From Rebecca billardiae RCC1528 (Eukaryota > Haptophyta), in the NCBI GenBank assembly GCA_965240325.2, contig OZ251232.1:992001-1056000 (forward strand): a DNA stretch of 64,000 bases, read 5' to 3'. Positions within the stretch are counted from its first letter, which is position 1; the number at the start of each line of letters is the position of its first letter. This document shows, piece by piece, positions 51,707-63,390 of this stretch. The notes below the pieces were generated by a model. It did not search any database. It was given only the letters and a program-made list of their open reading frames with translations, and was not told the DNA's origin. The position numbers and the translations under genes are program-made.

Positions 51707-54700
51707 ATGCCGATCGGACGCGTGCCCACGGCGAAGCCGACCGCCATGCGCGGTGGCACCGGCTCCTTCGCCGCCGCCCCCGAGCCGCCGCGCCCTCGGC
51801 TCGGCGACGAGGGCGGCGAGCGCAAGGTCTCGTTTGGCAAGCTGCCGGCGTACGCGGGCGCCGACGGCGCGCCGAGCAGCTCGTACGCGCACGCGGAGGG
51901 CGCGAGCGTGGCCGAGCCCGCGGAGACGAGCGAGTACGACGAGATGCTCGCGCTCCTCAGCCCCGGCGCCTCGGCCGAGCACCGCGCCTCCAACGTCGAC
52001 GTCTCTCAGCACGAGAGTGAGTATGTGAGTGAGACCGCGCTGAGCGCGCTCACCGCGAGCGCCGAGGCGCACGGCGGTGGCGCGTACTCGGGCTCGTACA
52101 CGGTGGACTCGCGGTACGCCGCCTCCGCCGGTGCCGAGCACACCTACGCCTCCGACGCGCGCCACGAGAGCGCGTCCTCCGCGCAGTACGACGCGCGGCA
52201 CGAGCGCGCGGCCGCCCTGGCCTCCGAGCACGGCGCCGGCGCGCACGCGCACGGCGCCGAGCAGCCGCACGCGCCCGCGGAGGTGCGCCGCGAGAACTCG
52301 CGCGGCGAGCTCGGGTACATGCCGCGCGTGGTGCCCCGCGTCGGCTCGCAGGGCCGGCTGCTCGAGTCCGTCGCGGTGCACAAGCACCAGCTCGGCTCGT
52401 CGTCTCGCTCGTCATCCTACTCGCGGCTGCACGGGCCAGAGAAGGAGTCCAAGGTGGTGGTGATGGGCGTGGGGCTGCGCCCGATGGTCGAGACGACGCT
52501 GAGCCACTCGTACGGCTACCAGCCGCCGCGCCGCCCGTTCGAGACCAAGGGGCGCGCGCGCACGCCCTCCGCCGCGGACGAGCGCCGCTCGAACCGGGCG
52601 TCCGATGCTGGCCGCTCGGCGCGCGCGTCCGGCGCAGACGCGCACGCGCACGACGGCGCGGCGGAGGCGCGCGGGTACGACGACGCGGGCGTCGCGGAGG
52701 CGCAGCGGCGCGCGCAGTCGGCGCCGCGCGTGCGCGTGAGCGGCACCTCGCCCGAGCGCGACGCGGCGGACGCGGCGGCCGAGGCGTCGCGCGCGCCGCG
52801 GCACGCGCTACCTCACCCGGCGTTGCCTGCGCACGGCTCGGCGGCGGCCGGGCTGCGCGACGACGACCCGCTGCGCAAGCTGCTGCCCGACGACGGCGGG
52901 ATGGGCAACCTCCTCGCGTACCAGGCCGCGACGGTCGCGGCGGCGCGCGAGGGCCGCGAGGTGATCACGGCGGGCCCGCGCGCCGGCCGCGCCGCCGGCA
53001 CCGACGACGCGGACGCGCCCGCGTCGCCGCACCCGTTGCGCTCGATCGCGGCGGGCGCGGCCGCTGTGGGCGACGCGCGGCCGCGCGCGCACGGCGGCGC
53101 GGTCGACGTGGGCTCGCTCACGCTGCCCGCGCCGGGGGCCTCGGACGCCGACGAGCTGCTCCCCTCGCCCTCCCTCCGCGGCGCGCCGCGCGTGGGCAAC
53201 GCGGTGGAGGAGATGGATCGGCGCGAGAGGCGCGCGCGGCGCGAGCGCCAGGCGGCGGAGGAGGCGGCGGCGCGGAGCAAGCAGCAGCGCGAGGCGGCGG
53301 GGCTGTCGGCGGCGCGCGGCGCGACGTACGTCTCCGACTCCACGAGTACCACGGCGGACGCCGCGTCGATGACCAGGGCGGAGGCGGCCGTCTCGGCCTA
53401 TTCGTCCGCGACCGCTCATCACTCCTCCGCCTCTGCGTCGGCGGCGCGCGCCGCTGTCGACAGCTCGGTGGGTGCGAGCTATGCCGAGCGCGGCACGGGC
53501 TCTTCCGAGGCGATCTCGCCCGGCATCGTGCCCGGAGGCCGCTTCGGCCCGCCGGACGCCTTCCAGCGCAACCCCTCGTCCGCGTACGTGCTGCCACCCG
53601 CCGCCGGCGGCGGCGGCGGCGGCGGCGTCGGCGGCGGCGCGCCCTCACCCGGCTTGCGCGCGCGCTCGCCGTCCGACCGCTGGGGCAGCGCGGCGCCGGC
53701 GATTCCGGAGGAGCCGTACGAGCCGACGCCGGGCGGCGAGCAGCGTGCGGGCGTGGGGATCGTCGTGCACCGCGCCTCCGCCTCGGACGCCGCCGAGAGC
53801 GCGAGGCGCGAGGCGGCCGCGTACGCTGAGGCGGAGGACGCTCGGCTCGGCGCGGAGTTTGGCGCCGCGGCCGCCGACGATTCGGAGCGCCATCGGTTGA
53901 GCGAGCTCGAGGCGAAGACGCGCGCCGCGGCGGCAGGCGAGGGTCTGATGGGCTCGCCCAACGTGCGCATGGCGGTGACGCACTGGGAGGCGGGCGGCAG
54001 CTCGACCAACCCCGCGGGCGGCGCCACCTCGATCGAGATGGACGTCCCCGCCACCTCCGCGCCGCGGCCGCACTCGTCCGGCCGCCGCTCCAACGCGTCG
54101 CGGCTGTCCGGGCAGTCGAACATCTCGATGTTCTCGTACGGGCAGGGCGGGCAGGGCGCCAGCCTCGGCGCGACGCGCGGCACCGAGCCCGGCGCGGAGC
54201 AGGACGCGGAGTACGACGACTTTGACGAGATCCTGCTGCAGGCCGCGGCCGCCACCACCATTCAGGCGGGCGCGCGCGGGCTGCACGCGCGCCGCAGCTC
54301 GCTCGAGGGCTCCGGCGGCTCCGAGGGCGGGCTGGAGGGGGCGTCGGCGCAGCAGCGGAGCACGGTCGTCACCACCACCACCGTGCGCACCACCACGGTC
54401 AACGCGCAGTACACCCTCGCCCGCGGCGGGCCGGGCGGGCACGGCAGCTTCATGTCGGCCGAGCGGCTTGCGCTGGAGGAGCGGCTGCGGCTGCAGGAGC
54501 GCCAGTTGGCGGAGCAGGAGGCGGCGGCGGCGCGGATCCAGGCGCACGCGCGCGGGTACGTGGTGCGCCGCGCGTACACGGAGCACGACCTCGCCGACGC
54601 CGCGCGGCGCGCGCAGCACCACCACCCGCCGCACCCCGAGCCGCCGGCGGTGCAGACCACCGCGCAGCTGCGCGCGCTCGAGCGAGAGCACCTGCGCACG

Positions 54701-57700
54701 CAGGCGCGCGTCATCCTGCGCACGCAGGTGGGGCAGAACGCGGTGGCGGACCTGCGCGCGCGGAAGGCGGCGGTGGACCGGCAGAAGTCGGACTCGCACC
54801 TGCACGAGCGCGCGCACGACGCCGCCACCGCCATCCAGGCGCGCGAGCGCCAGCGCGTCGCGCGCCACCGCTACCAGTCTGAGCGCGCGCTGCTGCGGGA
54901 GCACTCGGCCGCGGTCGAGATTCAATCTCGCGAGCGGCAGCGCGCGGCCGCGGCGGCGTACAAGAAGCAGCGCAGCATCCGGCGGCGGGTGGAGCACATG
55001 CGCACGCTGCTCGCGCGCCGGCGCGAGGCGGCCACGCGAATCCAGGCCTCGTACCGCCGCCAGTCCGCCGCGATCGAGGCCGAGATGCGGCGCGCGGCGC
55101 GCGTGCACGCGCACGAGGCGGGGGCGGCCATGCTGATCCAGGCCGACTACCGAGGCCACCAGGTGCGGCAGCTGGTGCGCGAGCAGACGGACGCGTCGAT
55201 CGTCGTGCAGGCGGGGTACCGCGGCCACCGCGCGCGCTCGCACCTCGAGCAGGAGCAGCACGCCGCCGCCGTCATCCAGGCGGGCGCGCGCGGGCGGCGC
55301 GCGCGCGCGCGCACCGAGCGCCGGCGCCGGCACGCGGCCGAGCGGCGCGCGCGCGCCGAGGCGCGCGCGGCCGCGCGCGCCGCGTCGGAGGCGGAGCGGC
55401 AGCGGCAGCTCGAGGAGGAGGCGGCGGCGCAGGTGCAGGCCGGGTACCGCGGCCACCGCGCGCGCACGCAGCTTGAGCAGGAGCAGCACGCCGCCGCCGT
55501 CATCCAGGCGGGCGCGCGCGGGCGGCGCGCGCGCGCGCGCAGCGCGCGCCGGCGCCGGCACGCGGCCGAGCGGCGCGCGCGCGCTGAGGCGCGCGCGGCC
55601 GCGCGCGCCGCGTCGGAGGCGGAGCGGCAGCGGCAGCTCGAGGAGGAGGCGGCGGCGCAGGTGCAGGCCGGGTACCGCGGCCACCGCGCGCGCACGCAGC
55701 TCGAGCAGGAGCAGCACGCCGCCGCCGTCATCCAGGCGGGCGCGCGCGGGCGGCGCGCGCGCGCGCGCACCGAGCGCCGGCGCCGGCACGCGGCCGAGCG
55801 GGCGGCGCGGCGCGCGGCGCGCGCGGCGGCGCGCGCCGCGGCGGCGGAGGCGCGGCGCGCGCGGCTGGCGGAGGGCGCCGCCGAGTCGGACGAGCCGCCG
55901 CCCACCGACACCGAGTCCGAGGGCAAGGACGACGACAACGACCCTTACGGCGACGGCGACGACGACGACGACGATGACGGGCGCGCGTGGTCTCCGCCCG
56001 TTCGGCTGCGCGGCGGCTCGCCCGAGCGGCCGTTCGAGCGGCCGCCGCCGTCCAAGCCGCGCGGGACGAGCGCGGCGTCGACGGGCCGCACGCCGCTCGA
56101 CGTGCTCGCCATCGAGTTCGCCCACGCCGACGCGCGCGCCGCCGAGCTCGAGGGGCGGCGCGAGGCGTATGAGGCGCAGGCGGACGCAAAGGTCGCCGAT
56201 CTCCAGTCTGAGATTGCTGACACGCGGCGCGCGGTGCTCGAGGCGAACCCGGCGCCCGAGCTCGAGGGGCGGTTCGGCCGGGGGCCGGAGGCGCGCGCGG
56301 AGGCGGAGGCGCGCGCGCGGCTCAAGGCGCTCGAGAAGAAGCTCGCCGAGTTCGAGACCGTCGCCGCGCGCCGCCTCCTCGCGCTCGACGCGGACGCGGG
56401 CCGCGAGCGCGCGCGCGCCGACGCGCTCAAGCAAGCCTTCCTGGAGGCGGCGGAGGGCGACGCGGCGGCGCTGGCGATGGTGGGGCTGAGCGCGGCGGAC
56501 GCGCGCGCGGCGGCGGCGCAGGCGGGGGCGAGGGAGGAGGGCGGCGCGCGCGCGCGGCGCAGGCCCATGTCCGCCGAGCTGCGCCTCGACGCCGACGGCG
56601 GCGCGATGGACGGCGGCAGCGGCGGCGCGGGCGGCGCGGGCGCGCGCGGCGGCGGGCGCGCGCACGCGTCGCGCGGCGCGGGCGCGCAGCAGCAGCACGG
56701 CGGCGCGAGCTGGCACGGCGGCATGTCGCGCGAGATGTCGCGCGAGGAGTTCTCGCGCGGGCGCGAGAGCGCGCAGGCGAGCGGCCGCGCGCGCGGCGTC
56801 GCCGCTGCCGAGGTGGACGTCGCCCGCGCCGAGCTTGTCGCGCTGCGCGCCGAGCTGGCGCGCACGCGCGCCGCGGCCACGCAGGCGAGCGCCGAGCGCG
56901 ACGAGAGCCGAGCCGAGTCCACCGCGGCGCTGCGCGAGCTGACGGCGGCGCTGGAGGCGGCGCGCGCGGCGCTCGCGGCCTCCTCGTCGCAGCACTCCGC
57001 CGAGAAAGCCGACGCCGCCGCGCGCGTGCGCGAGCTTGAGGCTGCGCTCCGCCGAGCGCAAGACTCCGCGGCCGCGTCCGCGGCCGAGCTGGCCGACGCG
57101 CACGCCGAGCGCGCGGCCGCGGTGCGGAGGCTGGAGGGCGAGGTGGCGTCGGCGGCGCGCCGCGAGCGCCGCTCGCAGGAGACGCTGGTCGCGGTGGACC
57201 GCGATGCCGCGGAGCGCGCGACCGGCGCGCACGCCGCGTCGAGCGCCCCCGCCATCGCCGTCCAGCCGCCGTCGCACGGCCGCGGCGCGAACGGCAGGCT
57301 GGGCGTGCCGGACTCGGCGGCGGGCGGCGGCGGCGGCGGCGCGGACGACGGCGCGTCCGACGCGGCCTCGTCCGTCGCGCCGCCGCCGCTGATCACGCCG
57401 TCCGACTCGGCGGTCCTCGTCGGCGCGGCGGGGCCACAGCTCAAGCGGCACGACTCGGCCGACGACGTGATCGACTACCACGCCCACGGAAACTACCACC
57501 AGACCGGCGGCGCGGCGCGCGGCGCGGGCGCGGGCGCGCGGCACGGCGGCCGGACGGGCACGGCGTCGCGCTCGCCGAGCGCGGCGTACGGCACGGCGTA
57601 CGGCGGGCGCGCGGGCGGCGGCGCCGGCGGAGGCGCGGGCTCGCCCAGCGCGTCCGCGGGCACGCAGACCGCCAAGCCGCCCGCGCCTCTCCCGTCGCGC

Positions 57701-60031
57701 GCCGAGCTCGCGCCCAAGCGCGGCGAGGCGGCGGTGCAGGCGTCGCCGCCGCGGCACGCGTCCGTGCAGACGAAAGGCCAGCCGGTGGACGAGTCGACGC
57801 AGGCGGTGCCGTCGCGCACGCGGCGGGTGCAGGCGAGCGAAGCGGAGCTGGACGAGGCGTCGGGCCGCGCGCGCCGCGCCAACCCGCGCGCACGCCCGCT
57901 CTCTGCCGGCGGCGGCGGCGGCGGCGCGCAGCCTGCCGGCCTCCGGCACCGCTCGCCACCCGGCGTGCCGTGGCGGCCTGGCGGCGGGCGCGACGACGAG
58001 TACGTGCCGGGCGTGCACGAGTCCGTGGTGATCAACTGGGCGGGCTCGCTGCGCAACCTCTCGCCCGCGGAGCGCCGCGCCGCGCTCCTCGAGCTGCGCG
58101 AGAAGGAGCACGCGTGGGGCCGGCGCCGCCCCTCGCCCGCGCAGTCGATGCGCAACCCGCGCGCCCACGCCGACCCCGTGCGCGCGCCCTCGTGGCGCGC
58201 CACGCGCTTCTCCGAGTGGCCGCAGGTGTGCGCCGCGCGCGCGCACACGCGCGGGAGGGGCGGCCCGGCGCGCGGGGCAGCGCGCACGCCCGGTCGGGGC
58301 GCACACCCGCCGCGCGCCACCGGCTCACCCTAACCCCGTGCGACGCGCCGCCCGCGCCCGGCCCGCCGCGCGCGCCGCCGCGTGTGCGCGCGTCGGCCCA
58401 CGACCCGCCTGCCTGCCCGTGGCGGTGTCCGCTCAGGAGGAGCGCAAGCGCCTCGAGTACCGGCAGCGGCGGCAGCGCGAGAACCTCTTTGAGCGCTCGC
58501 ACGACGACGACGCCTCGGCCGCGGGCATGTCCACCGCGGGCTCCACCGGCAACCTCTCCGCGCGCGGCGGCGGCGCGCCGCGCGCCGCGAGCGCGCCGCG
58601 CGTGGGCTCCGTCGAGCGCCGGCCGCTGAGCGCGCGCGGCGCGGGCGGGCACGGCAGCTTCTCGCGCGGCGGCGGCGGCTTTGAGCTCGAGCATCAGCAG
58701 CAGCAGCAGCAGCACGCCTCGGCCTCCGAGCACAAGCAGCACGGCAGCTCGGCGCATCACGCGACGGCACACACGGCCTCCGCCCAGCAGCACCAGCAGC
58801 GCAGCAGCTCGAGCCACCAGCGCACACTCACCACGTGGACGACGACGACGACGACGACGGGCGCGAACGGCGCCGTCCTCAGCAGCCACACGACGCAGCG
58901 CCACGCGTCCGCCTCCGCCTCCGCGCGCGCGGACGGCGGCGCGGCCGGCGCCGCGCCCGCGCGCCCAGGCCGCATCACCCAAGCGACCCGCAAGCGACTC
59001 GAGCGCAACGCGTCCGCGCAGTCGATGGCGTCGATGACGACGCACGCGGACGGCGGCGGCGCGCGCGGCGGCGGGCGGCAGCTCGCGGCGCCGCGGCGCG
59101 CCGCCGATGCCGAGGGCGCGCCCAGCACGCCGTCGCCCAGCCCGGCGGGCGGCGGCGGCGGCGGCGGCGCGCAGCAGGGCGATGCGTCGGCCGGCGCGGG
59201 CGCGGGCGCGGGCGCGGGCTGGGCGCTCGTCGGCTCCGCCCTCGCGCGCATCAACTCGGGGCTCTTCAGCGGCGCCGAGGCGCCAATCCCGCCGCCGGTG
59301 CAGCCGCCAGCGTCGCCCGGCGGCGCGGGCGGCGCGGCGCACGCCGGCGGCGCAGACAGGCCGGCGACATCCCCGGCGGGCAGCCCGGCGCCGGACGGCG
59401 GCGGCGGCTCGGCGCGGCGGCGCTCGGCCGCCCCGGCGATGCTCCGCCTGCTGGTCAGTCTCAACGACCAGCGCGAGTACACGCGGCTGTGCGTGGTGAG
59501 CGTGCCCAAGGAGGGCGATGCGGACATGGAAGTGCGCGCCGCGCGCGCGCACGCGCGCCGCGCGTGGCAGCGGAGGCGCAGCGCGCTCACGCACGCCCCG
59601 CGCGCCCCTCGCTCGCTCGCCCTGGCTCGCTCGCGCGCGCCGACGGACCTCAGTCGGTGCTCGCGCAGGTGGACAAGCAGATGGGCCTGACGGGCATGCT
59701 GCGCAAGGCCGAGGGTCTGTACACGCAGTCGGGCGTGCGGCTCAGCTCGGGCTCGACCGTGCGCAACGACCAGCACCTCATCGTCACGACCGAGGGCACG
59801 CACGCGCGCTTCTACTCGGCGGCCGAGCTCGAGGCCAACTACATGCCCAACACGAGCGTGCGGCGGCAGCGGCAGCGCGCCGAGCAGACGACGGACGGCG
59901 CGGACGGCGACGCGGACCAGCCGACGCGGCCGGCGGTGCGGCTCAGCGCCGGAGGCGGCGGTGCAAACGGGCACACGTCCGGCCGCTCCTCCCGCTCCGG
60001 CTCGGTGCCGCGCCGTCGGTGGGTCGGCTAG
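51707..60031 (+). CDS. Large IQ-motif / coiled-coil protein with C-terminal doublecortin-like domain, 2658 aa
   Basis: Exons are 51707-58225, 58437-59531 and 59669-60031, both introns phase 0 and GT..AG. The N-terminal third is low-complexity (Ser/Ala/His/Glu). Residues about 848-1380 carry many IQ calmodulin-binding motifs (AATTIQAGARGLHARR, AAARIQAHARGYVVRR, MLIQADYRGHQVR), including a 76-residue unit repeated three times. Charged coiled-coil segments follow (about 1460-1590 and 1700-1840). The last exon joins VVSVPK to VDKQMGLTGMLRKAEGLYTQ and NDQHLIVTTEG, resembling the second half of a doublecortin (DCX) tubulin-binding domain. A microtubule, flagellar or cortical scaffold regulated by calmodulin is the best guess. 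A second in-frame ATG (51746) is an alternative start. I do not recognise a named orthologue. Confidence 0.75.
55205..55800 (+). repeat. 228-bp in-frame tandem repeat encoding IQ pairs
   Basis: Units start at about 55205, 55433 and 55661, exactly 228 bp (76 codons) apart. They are nearly identical at base level, beginning VQAGYRGHRAR and containing AAAVIQAGARGRRARAR, i.e. two IQ-like motifs per unit plus an Arg/Ala/Glu helix. The third copy diverges at its end. Confidence 0.85.
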
Positions 60032-60221
60032 CAGCACGGTGGAATATGGCCGGTCGTGCGACGCCTGGCATTGTCGTATATTCATTGTGGCAGCGACGAC
60101 GCGCTGTCGCCTGCTGTCTGCTCAGCCTGTCGTCATGCATCGTCATGACTCATCATGTAGTAGCAGTAGTCATATATCGTCGATCAATATACGCGCTACT
60201 ATACGTAGTACGCGCGAGTAT

Positions 60222-61133
60222 GGCCTGTTTTATTTCTACGAGAGCCCAAAGGCGACATTCGCCAAAACGCGGTACAATGGCGGCTTGCCCGCTGGTGCGG
60301 GCCCCGGAGCTAGTCCGGAGAAGTGATGGCACGTCATTCGCGCATTCTCGTGTTGAGGCGCTGCGCTGTGGCGAAGGATGTTGTCAGACATGCTGATTCG
60401 CCTTGCCGTGGTGCTTCGCCTTGACACAGGGGTCACTCGCGGTGCACGGCAGTGTGCACGATGCAGCGGCGGCGAGCGGCGGCAAACCGGCGCTGCAGCT
60501 GGAGGCCCTCTGCAAGCTGCAAGCACTCTGCCTTGGCTGCTGCGTCGCACCCGTGTCAGTTAGCGACCAGTTCACAGCCAGATGGACTGCAATCGCCACC
60601 AGCTCTAAACGCTCCGCCGCCACTACCTTGTCGAGCTTGAGATGCTTCCGTTCGGCGTGCGCTTGCTTGCAGCTTGCTGCCTGCATTTGAACGTGATCGC
60701 GGAAGGTTAGTAGGCCGGATGCTCAGGCCTCCTCGGCGTATAATATTACAAGGTGCGTGCCACGCGCACCCATGACGCGCGGAAAGGCGTGCACACGCGT
60801 CCTCGCGCATCTTTCAGGCTGCAGTCTTGGCCAAGATGATGAGAACAAGCCTGCCAGTGCCGCGCAGGCGCGAGCGCGCGGAGAGTTCTGGGATCCGACC
60901 CATGGTGTTGGGTGTACCTCGTGTGCGACAACGACGAGGCGGACGAGCGCCGCAACTGGATTCGTGCACTCACCGGTCACCGAGGAGTGCACGAATCGCA
61001 TTCCTTGCGCACGTGGGGGCCGCCATCGGCCGTGAGAGGTACACCCAACGGAGCGTGACACCGATTCCCACTGGCGAGCACGGGTTTGTCGCCGTGACAT
61101 AGTAAATGGAATCTGGTAGAAATAAAACAGGCC
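60222..61133. mobile_element. Non-autonomous inverted-repeat element (MITE-like), 912 bp
   Basis: The ends are a perfect 18-bp inverted repeat: GGCCTGTTTTATTTCTAC at 60222-60239 and its complement at 61116-61133. The flanking bases GTAT occur at 60218-60221 and again at 61134-61137, fitting a 4-bp target duplication. The interior has no recognisable transposase. It contains an inner hairpin (ATTCGTGCACTC...GAGTGCACGAAT, near 60958-60996). Confidence 0.7.
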
Positions 61134-61960
61134 GTATACCGGCACCGTGCGCTAGCAGTAGTCATATGGCCCGCCGGCGGCGCGGATCGGCGCGGACCCG
61201 CCGCGGGAGTGCGCTGTGCGGGCCCTGGGCCTGTGCCCGCAGCAGAGTGCCGTAGACGTAGTGCGGCGCCTCGTCATTATTATGGCCCGCGGTGTAGGGC
61301 GGAGCGCGTAGCGTGGAGCCCCGCCCGGGGGGCCCTCACTACGTTGTCAAAAAGATCTTTTATTGATTATCAAAGAAAAGGGGACGGGGGACGATTTTGA
61401 GGGCTGTTGGAGGGTGAGTTTTCGCTTTTTCGAGCCCGAGGCGGGTACGTTGGCCCTTTGCTCTCCATTAGCCTCAAGATGCGCGATTGACAAAATAGCC
61501 GCGCCCGCTCCAATTCCTGTATCTACGGACGGACGTGAGCCTGTGGACGTGCATTTGTCAGTATATCTGGGTAGTGAACGAATATCTAGCTGCTGCGATT
61601 TGTTCATTGTTGTAAATTAATATTCATACTACGGAACAAAACTTGGTCGCCATCAGTCCGGGACCAACCGGACCCAGGGCCGGACGTGTTTTTTAAAAGT
61701 AGTGCATGTGCACGGGGGTCCTACAGTAGCAGGGTATTCTACCAAGGGGGTTCCCGTTCATTCACGTTCAATCTTCTGCGACGATACGGTTGAACGACTT
61801 GAACGTGCATGGTCGTAAATGGACATGGTTCCCGGCTTCCCGCGGAAGCTCTCCACTAGAGGGCGCAAGCACTGCAGGCCGAAAAGATGATCACTCCGTA
61901 GGCGGGTATTCGTGACGAATATACAGCAGACGAAATTGCACTATGGGGCAAGGCCTTGAT
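61134..61960. other. Intergenic repeat-bearing region
   Basis: Carries the second copy of the dispersed repeat (61270-61560, minus). The remainder (61620-61960) is of ordinary composition with short palindromic words such as GTTCATTCACGTTCAA and TTGAACGTGCAT. No gene is seen. Confidence 0.45.
61270..61560 (-). repeat. Dispersed repeat, copy 2 (inverted relative to copy 1)
   Basis: The reverse complement aligns by eye with 6451-6718. Gaps include a shorter C/T-rich segment and differences around GGCCC. Both copies end with a GC-rich block and GCGGGCCAT, also present alone near 4950-5003 and in part near 63105. Confidence 0.55.
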
Positions 61961-62017
61961 TGACGACTCGCGGCGCCGGTATGCGCCGGCGCGAGCCGCG
62001 ACGCGTGGAGCCCCGTT

Positions 62018-63071
62018 GACTCGGACCGGCGGAACTCCGTGCGCGTGCGCGTGCCGCCGCAGTACGACGCCGCGGTGCGCGAGGTGGTGGCGGGGGCCGG
62101 CCGGCGGCTGCCTCTCGCCCTCGCACTCTGCTCTCCCCGAGCGCGCCTGTCGCCTCGCAGGCCCCGCGTCTACTCCGTCCGTCTCGCCCGGCCCTCGCGC
62201 TCCGCTCCGTCACCGAGCGCGCCCGCACCGGTCTGTCGGCGTCTTGCCGGGCCGCGTGGCCGAGTCACGCCGAGTCGGCGCGCGCCCAACAACCTGCCCG
62301 CGGGCGCGTTCGTCGCTCGAGGAGGAGCGCGCAAGGGCGAGCCGAGTCCGGAGCACTACGCGAGCTCGTCGCTTGATTGAGGAATGAGGACGGGAGCGCG
62401 CCGCGACGGCACGCAGCAGCGGAGATGAGCCGGATGCGCCCGGAGCTAGCGCGGCTGAAGGGCGAGCTCGAGCTCGCGAGCTCGCTCCTCGAGTCCGAGC
62501 GCGAGCTCCTCCTCAACTCGGTCGTCGACCGCGCCGGAGGTGCAGCAGCAGCAACTCGGCGAGCACGCACGGCCACGCGGGCTGCCGATAGTGTCAGCCT
62601 GCCGCGCTGGCTGGCCGCCGCCGTGGCTTATTCGAGGCCGACGCGGCGGACGAGGAGGCGGCGGGCGAGCACGGCGGCGCGGTGGAGCAGGCGCGCACGC
62701 GCGGCGGCAGGCGCGACGCGCCGCTCGCCTCGTTCCACTCCGAGCTCCTCTCGGTCTCGCCTCTGGCGATCGGTGCGCGGAACCCTGCGCAGCGCAGGCC
62801 GGGGCCAGCAATGCCCGCTGCTAGTTGGGCGCGCGCTCTCGCTCTGTGCCGGCACGAGGCGCGCCGGCTGAGCGACCAGCGGCCCGTCGCCGAGCGCATG
62901 GCGCAGCGCGAGCACCTCAAGCAGGTGCGCCCGCACGCCGCCGCACGCGCCGGCCCGCGCCGCGCGGCGCCTCTCGCCCCGTGCGCGCGCGCGCCGCCCG
63001 CCGGCGGCCGCGCTTCCCGCCGCGCGGCACGCGGCGACAGTCCTCGGCCCGCCATATGTCAGTCAGACTGA
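62018..63071 (+). pseudogene. Possible multi-exon or broken coiled-coil gene
   Basis: Several patches look coding but do not form one frame: RVRVPPQYDAAVREVVAGAG (about 62037-62096), LEEERARASRVRSTTRARRL (about 62315-62378), ELARLKGELELASSLLESER then ELLLNSVVDR (about 62440-62535), and ASFHSELLSVSPLAIG with LCRHEARRLSDQRPVAERM (about 62727-62920). The second and third are adjacent and differ by one base of frame, so either a frameshift or short introns are present. Splice choices are ambiguous in this composition. It may be a gene with unrecognised exons or a decaying one. Confidence 0.3.
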
Positions 63072-63141
63072 TATCGATGCCAGCAGCCGACGGAGGTTGC
63101 ACCGCGGGCCCCTAACTACGTTAATATTGGTTCTACGGAAG

Positions 63142-63158
63142 GACCGCGGAACGCGGTC
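63142..63158 (+). repeat. Perfect hairpin, reverse complement of 5433-5449
   Basis: GACCGCG, loop GAA, CGCGGTC, followed by an AT-rich microsatellite. The exact match to the copy 57 kb away, in opposite orientation, indicates a shared element. Confidence 0.55.
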
Positions 63159-63159
63159 A

Positions 63160-63197
63160 TTATTATTACTATACTACTTATATATATTATTATTATA

Positions 63198-63229
<32 letters not shown>

Positions 63230-63230
63230 T
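63160..63230 (+). repeat. ATT/TA-rich microsatellite
   Basis: Runs of ATT and TATA with small interruptions, strongly AT in an otherwise GC-rich window. It follows the hairpin at 63142. Confidence 0.85.
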
Positions 63231-63390
63231 GTCCGGACCCGGTCGCGTTAGACTGCTGATGCTGACAATAATAATAATGCTGCGCTAATATATGATAACT
63301 ACGACTAATCGCGTCGCGATGATGGTCATCGCGTCACGACGTACTATATGGCGGTAGTTATTGGTACGTATTGGCGTAATTTGGCGTATA

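Noticed and set aside
60378-60690. Short ORFs within the 912-bp inverted-repeat element
   Set aside because: All are under 110 codons, overlap on both strands and show no transposase or other domain.
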